Part shown: piece after piece, positions 62,370-64,000 of the stretch | Numbering within the stretch: position 1 is the first letter of the stretch | How the letters are laid out: every line of letters starts with the position of its first letter | DNA from: Forficula auricularia | Lineage: Eukaryota; Arthropoda; Insecta; Dermaptera; Forficulidae | NCBI GenBank assembly: GCA_024734495.1 | Contig: JALMQS010000128.1 | Location: 25,646,711-25,710,710, forward strand | Length of the DNA stretch: 64,000 bases | Direction: 5' to 3' | Notes under the pieces: generated by a model | What the model was told of the DNA's origin: nothing | Databases searched by the model: none | The model's input: the letters and a program-made list of their open reading frames with translations, nothing else | Made by a program: the position numbers and the translations under genes

Positions 62370-62640
62370 TTGTTGTGTGTGCAGTGAGAGAATGCTTGGT
62401 AGGGACGTAGGGTGGGGAGAAGAAGAGGCTGATTGGCTGAGAGGCGGGTCGAAGGCAGAGGGTGGGGGAGGGGTGGAAACACAATGCTCACGCGCGCAGG
62501 GACATCATCGTCAGGGGAACAAGACAAAGATAGAGCTGAGGGGCTTATCAGTGCCTCACCCTCAACGCCGGCATTGTGCCTGCTCCCTGACGCCCGCAAA
62601 TAAATAAATAAGACAGGGTGTCGACGAACAGACCAAGTCA
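62370..62640 (+). promoter_or_regulatory. GC-rich island, possible promoter
   Basis: A stretch markedly richer in G and C than its surroundings, with several CpG (cacgcgcgcagggac, ctgacgcccgc). It precedes a candidate signal-peptide exon. A 159-codon - strand open frame (62300-62779) crosses it but has low-complexity Pro/Ser/Leu content and no recognised domain. No TATA box is obvious. Confidence 0.35.
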
Positions 62641-62685
62641 AATTATGGCTATTCACTTGGAAAAAAAGCCGAGGGGGGAAATCAA

Positions 62686-62870
62686 ATGTCGTTAATTCAC
62701 AAGAAGCACCCTCAACGATTGCTTCATCTACTTGTCCTAGTTTGTTTCTACTATTTGTTCCAGAAGTGGGATCCATCAAGTGCCCAAGGGAGCCGAGGAG
62801 ATAATCGACCTGTCTGTCAGTTTGTATTTCTGAAATTGCCCGGCATTGTTAAAGACTTAGGTACTTTCAT
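62686..62870 (+). CDS. Candidate first exon of a secreted or membrane protein
   Basis: I do not recognise this gene. The frame begins MSLIHKKHPQRLLHLLVLVC and continues FYYLFQKWDPSSAQGSRGDN, then RPVCQFVFLKLPGIVKDL. The first 34 residues look like a signal peptide or signal anchor: basic n-region (HKKHPQR), a hydrophobic core of about 14 residues, and a polar c-region with SSAQ as a possible cleavage site. The open frame stops at 62877, but a possible splice donor (ttag|gtactt) lies at 62870. The rest of the gene would be further right, perhaps outside the window. An upstream ATG (62647) opens a short frame of 16 codons. Could also be chance: only about 60 codons and no homology recognised. 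Confidence 0.35.
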
Positions 62871-63188
62871 TCTATAGTAGAAATTACGATTTTTTGCTAT
62901 AAAATATTTTATAAAAAAATTTTAGGCATACCTAACCCAAAAAATAGATAATTTTTAGAATTGTTAAGTATAAATTTCTAAAGTTCTTTTTAAAATGGCA
63001 TTCAAATTTTATAAATGTGGAGAATAAAGGAACAACTTTTTCAAGAATCTGTATGCTTACCCCAAATTGTAATATTTTGGCAATTGAAACTTGGCGCAAT
63101 ACAAACTTATGCACATACTAATTACAGCCAAAATGGCATGTTTTTTTTGTTTTTTTTATTTTCCAAATTTTCAATTTTAATTGAATTG

Positions 63189-63281
63189 TTGGTCAAGTGG
63201 GTAAAAAGGTTGTACAATGAATCAAGCTAACCCGGGTTCAAACCCGGCTAACTACAAATATTTGACCGGCTATAATCTAAC
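63189..63281 (+). repeat. SINE family 3, partial copy
   Basis: gaatcaagctaacccgggtt, then caaacccggctaactac and aatatttgaccggctataat match 28681-28902 reversed. Cut at its right side by the hAT MITE. Confidence 0.75.
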
Positions 63282-63289
63282 CTCTACAT

Positions 63290-63843
63290 CAGTGTTTCCC
63301 AAAGTGGGGCGTACGCCCCACAGGGGGGCAATTTGCTGGTTGGAGGGGGGCAATTTGAGAATTGACATGACATATTTTGAACTGAATATATATTAACCGA
63401 ACCGGGGTCGTTTGCACATATTCGGTTCTATTACGTGGTTTGATTTAATAAAAATATTGTAAATAATATTAATAATATTTATTATATTATTATAATATTA
63501 ATAATTACATTATTATTGATCTACTGCGCTTTTAATTAAAAACACAACGTGGAGATTTGAGACTTAAGCTAAATAAGCTTGAGCCAGATATAAAATCGCT
63601 GTGTAAAAAGCATCAAGTCCACAAATCACATTAAATTAAGTTTTAAAAATATATTATTTATATTTATTAAAATTTCGTTTCTTTGTTTTGACAACAGTTG
63701 TAAGAAATCGATTTCAAAATTATCATTCATATTACTAAAAAGAACAAAAATAAATTTTTTAACTAAAATTATTATATGGGGGGACATGATGATTTTAGAA
63801 ATGTTAAAGTGGGGCATTGCCTAAAAAAGTTTGGGAAACACTG
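63290..63843. mobile_element. hAT MITE, 554 bp
   Basis: Ends cagtgtttcccaaagtgggg and gtttgggaaacactg. Target duplications CTCTACAT (63282-63289) and CTCTACAC (63844-63851) agree at 7 of 8. The gggggcaattt motif near the left end links it to the fragment at 2684. No transposase. Confidence 0.9.
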
Positions 63844-64000
63844 CTCTACACCAATTTCCACATATTTCCACACAGACTCATATATTCATGAAAAAATAAA
63901 AATAACTCTGACGACTGGCTAAATGGGCATTTATAATAGTTCCCGATAACAAGTTAATAATAATAATAATTTTCACTATTTTTTCTCATTTTAATCGAAT

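Noticed and set aside
62300..62779. 159-codon open frame on the - strand, the longest in the window
   Set aside because: Low-complexity Pro/Ser/Leu composition, no recognised motif, and it overlaps the candidate + strand exon. GC-rich sequence has few chance stops. Kept only as a note under the GC island.
62800..62870. Wnt-like N-terminus suggested by the residues LPGIVKDL after a Cys
   Set aside because: The spacing of the Cys to the LPG motif is wrong for Wnt proteins and the following Cys pattern is absent.

Overview
This is an AT-rich animal nuclear genome window, not a prokaryotic one. The only gene I can assign with confidence is the 3' half of PEX1, the peroxisome-biogenesis AAA+ ATPase. 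It lies on the + strand as ten short exons between 1248 and 39743. All ten join in frame through GT-AG introns and encode 501 residues followed by a stop. The 5' half, including the D1 Walker A, lies left of the window. The intron pattern, mariner/hAT/Helitron/RTE content and tRNA-derived SINEs fit an arthropod or other small-genome invertebrate. I cannot name the species from sequence alone.

Layout. 1-15 kb holds PEX1 exons spaced 0.8-2.5 kb apart, with mobile elements in nearly every intron: a head-to-head mariner derivative, hAT and TTAA-flanked MITEs, and SINEs. 14.9-39.5 kb is one 24.6-kb intron filled with repeats: two inverted Harbinger-like MITEs, a pogo-like element, two RTE LINE tails (one with a 17-bp target duplication), several 0.5-1.5 kb palindromes, and a decayed mauritiana-type mariner. 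39.5-39.75 kb holds the last two PEX1 exons, separated by a 67-bp intron. 39.75-62.3 kb is intergenic: a 132-bp hAT MITE with perfect 8-bp target duplications, two Helitrons in opposite orientation, LINE reverse-transcriptase remains, SINEs and more palindromes. 62.35-62.9 kb is a GC-rich island followed by a short ORF with a signal-peptide-like N-terminus and a possible splice donor, a candidate first exon of a further gene. The window ends with a 554-bp hAT MITE inserted in a SINE.

The most useful observations are historical. A related, unoccupied copy of the same host repeat at 58782-59033 shows the exact insertion point of the Helitron at 50606-51694. The mariner at 1427-2145 carries the same internal deletion in both arms, so it was deleted first and then duplicated head to head. 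A repeated CTGA(A/T)GA / stem-loop / GAAA module resembling a hammerhead ribozyme core recurs across several repeat families. I found no CRISPR array, operon or other prokaryotic system, and no convincing new protein system.
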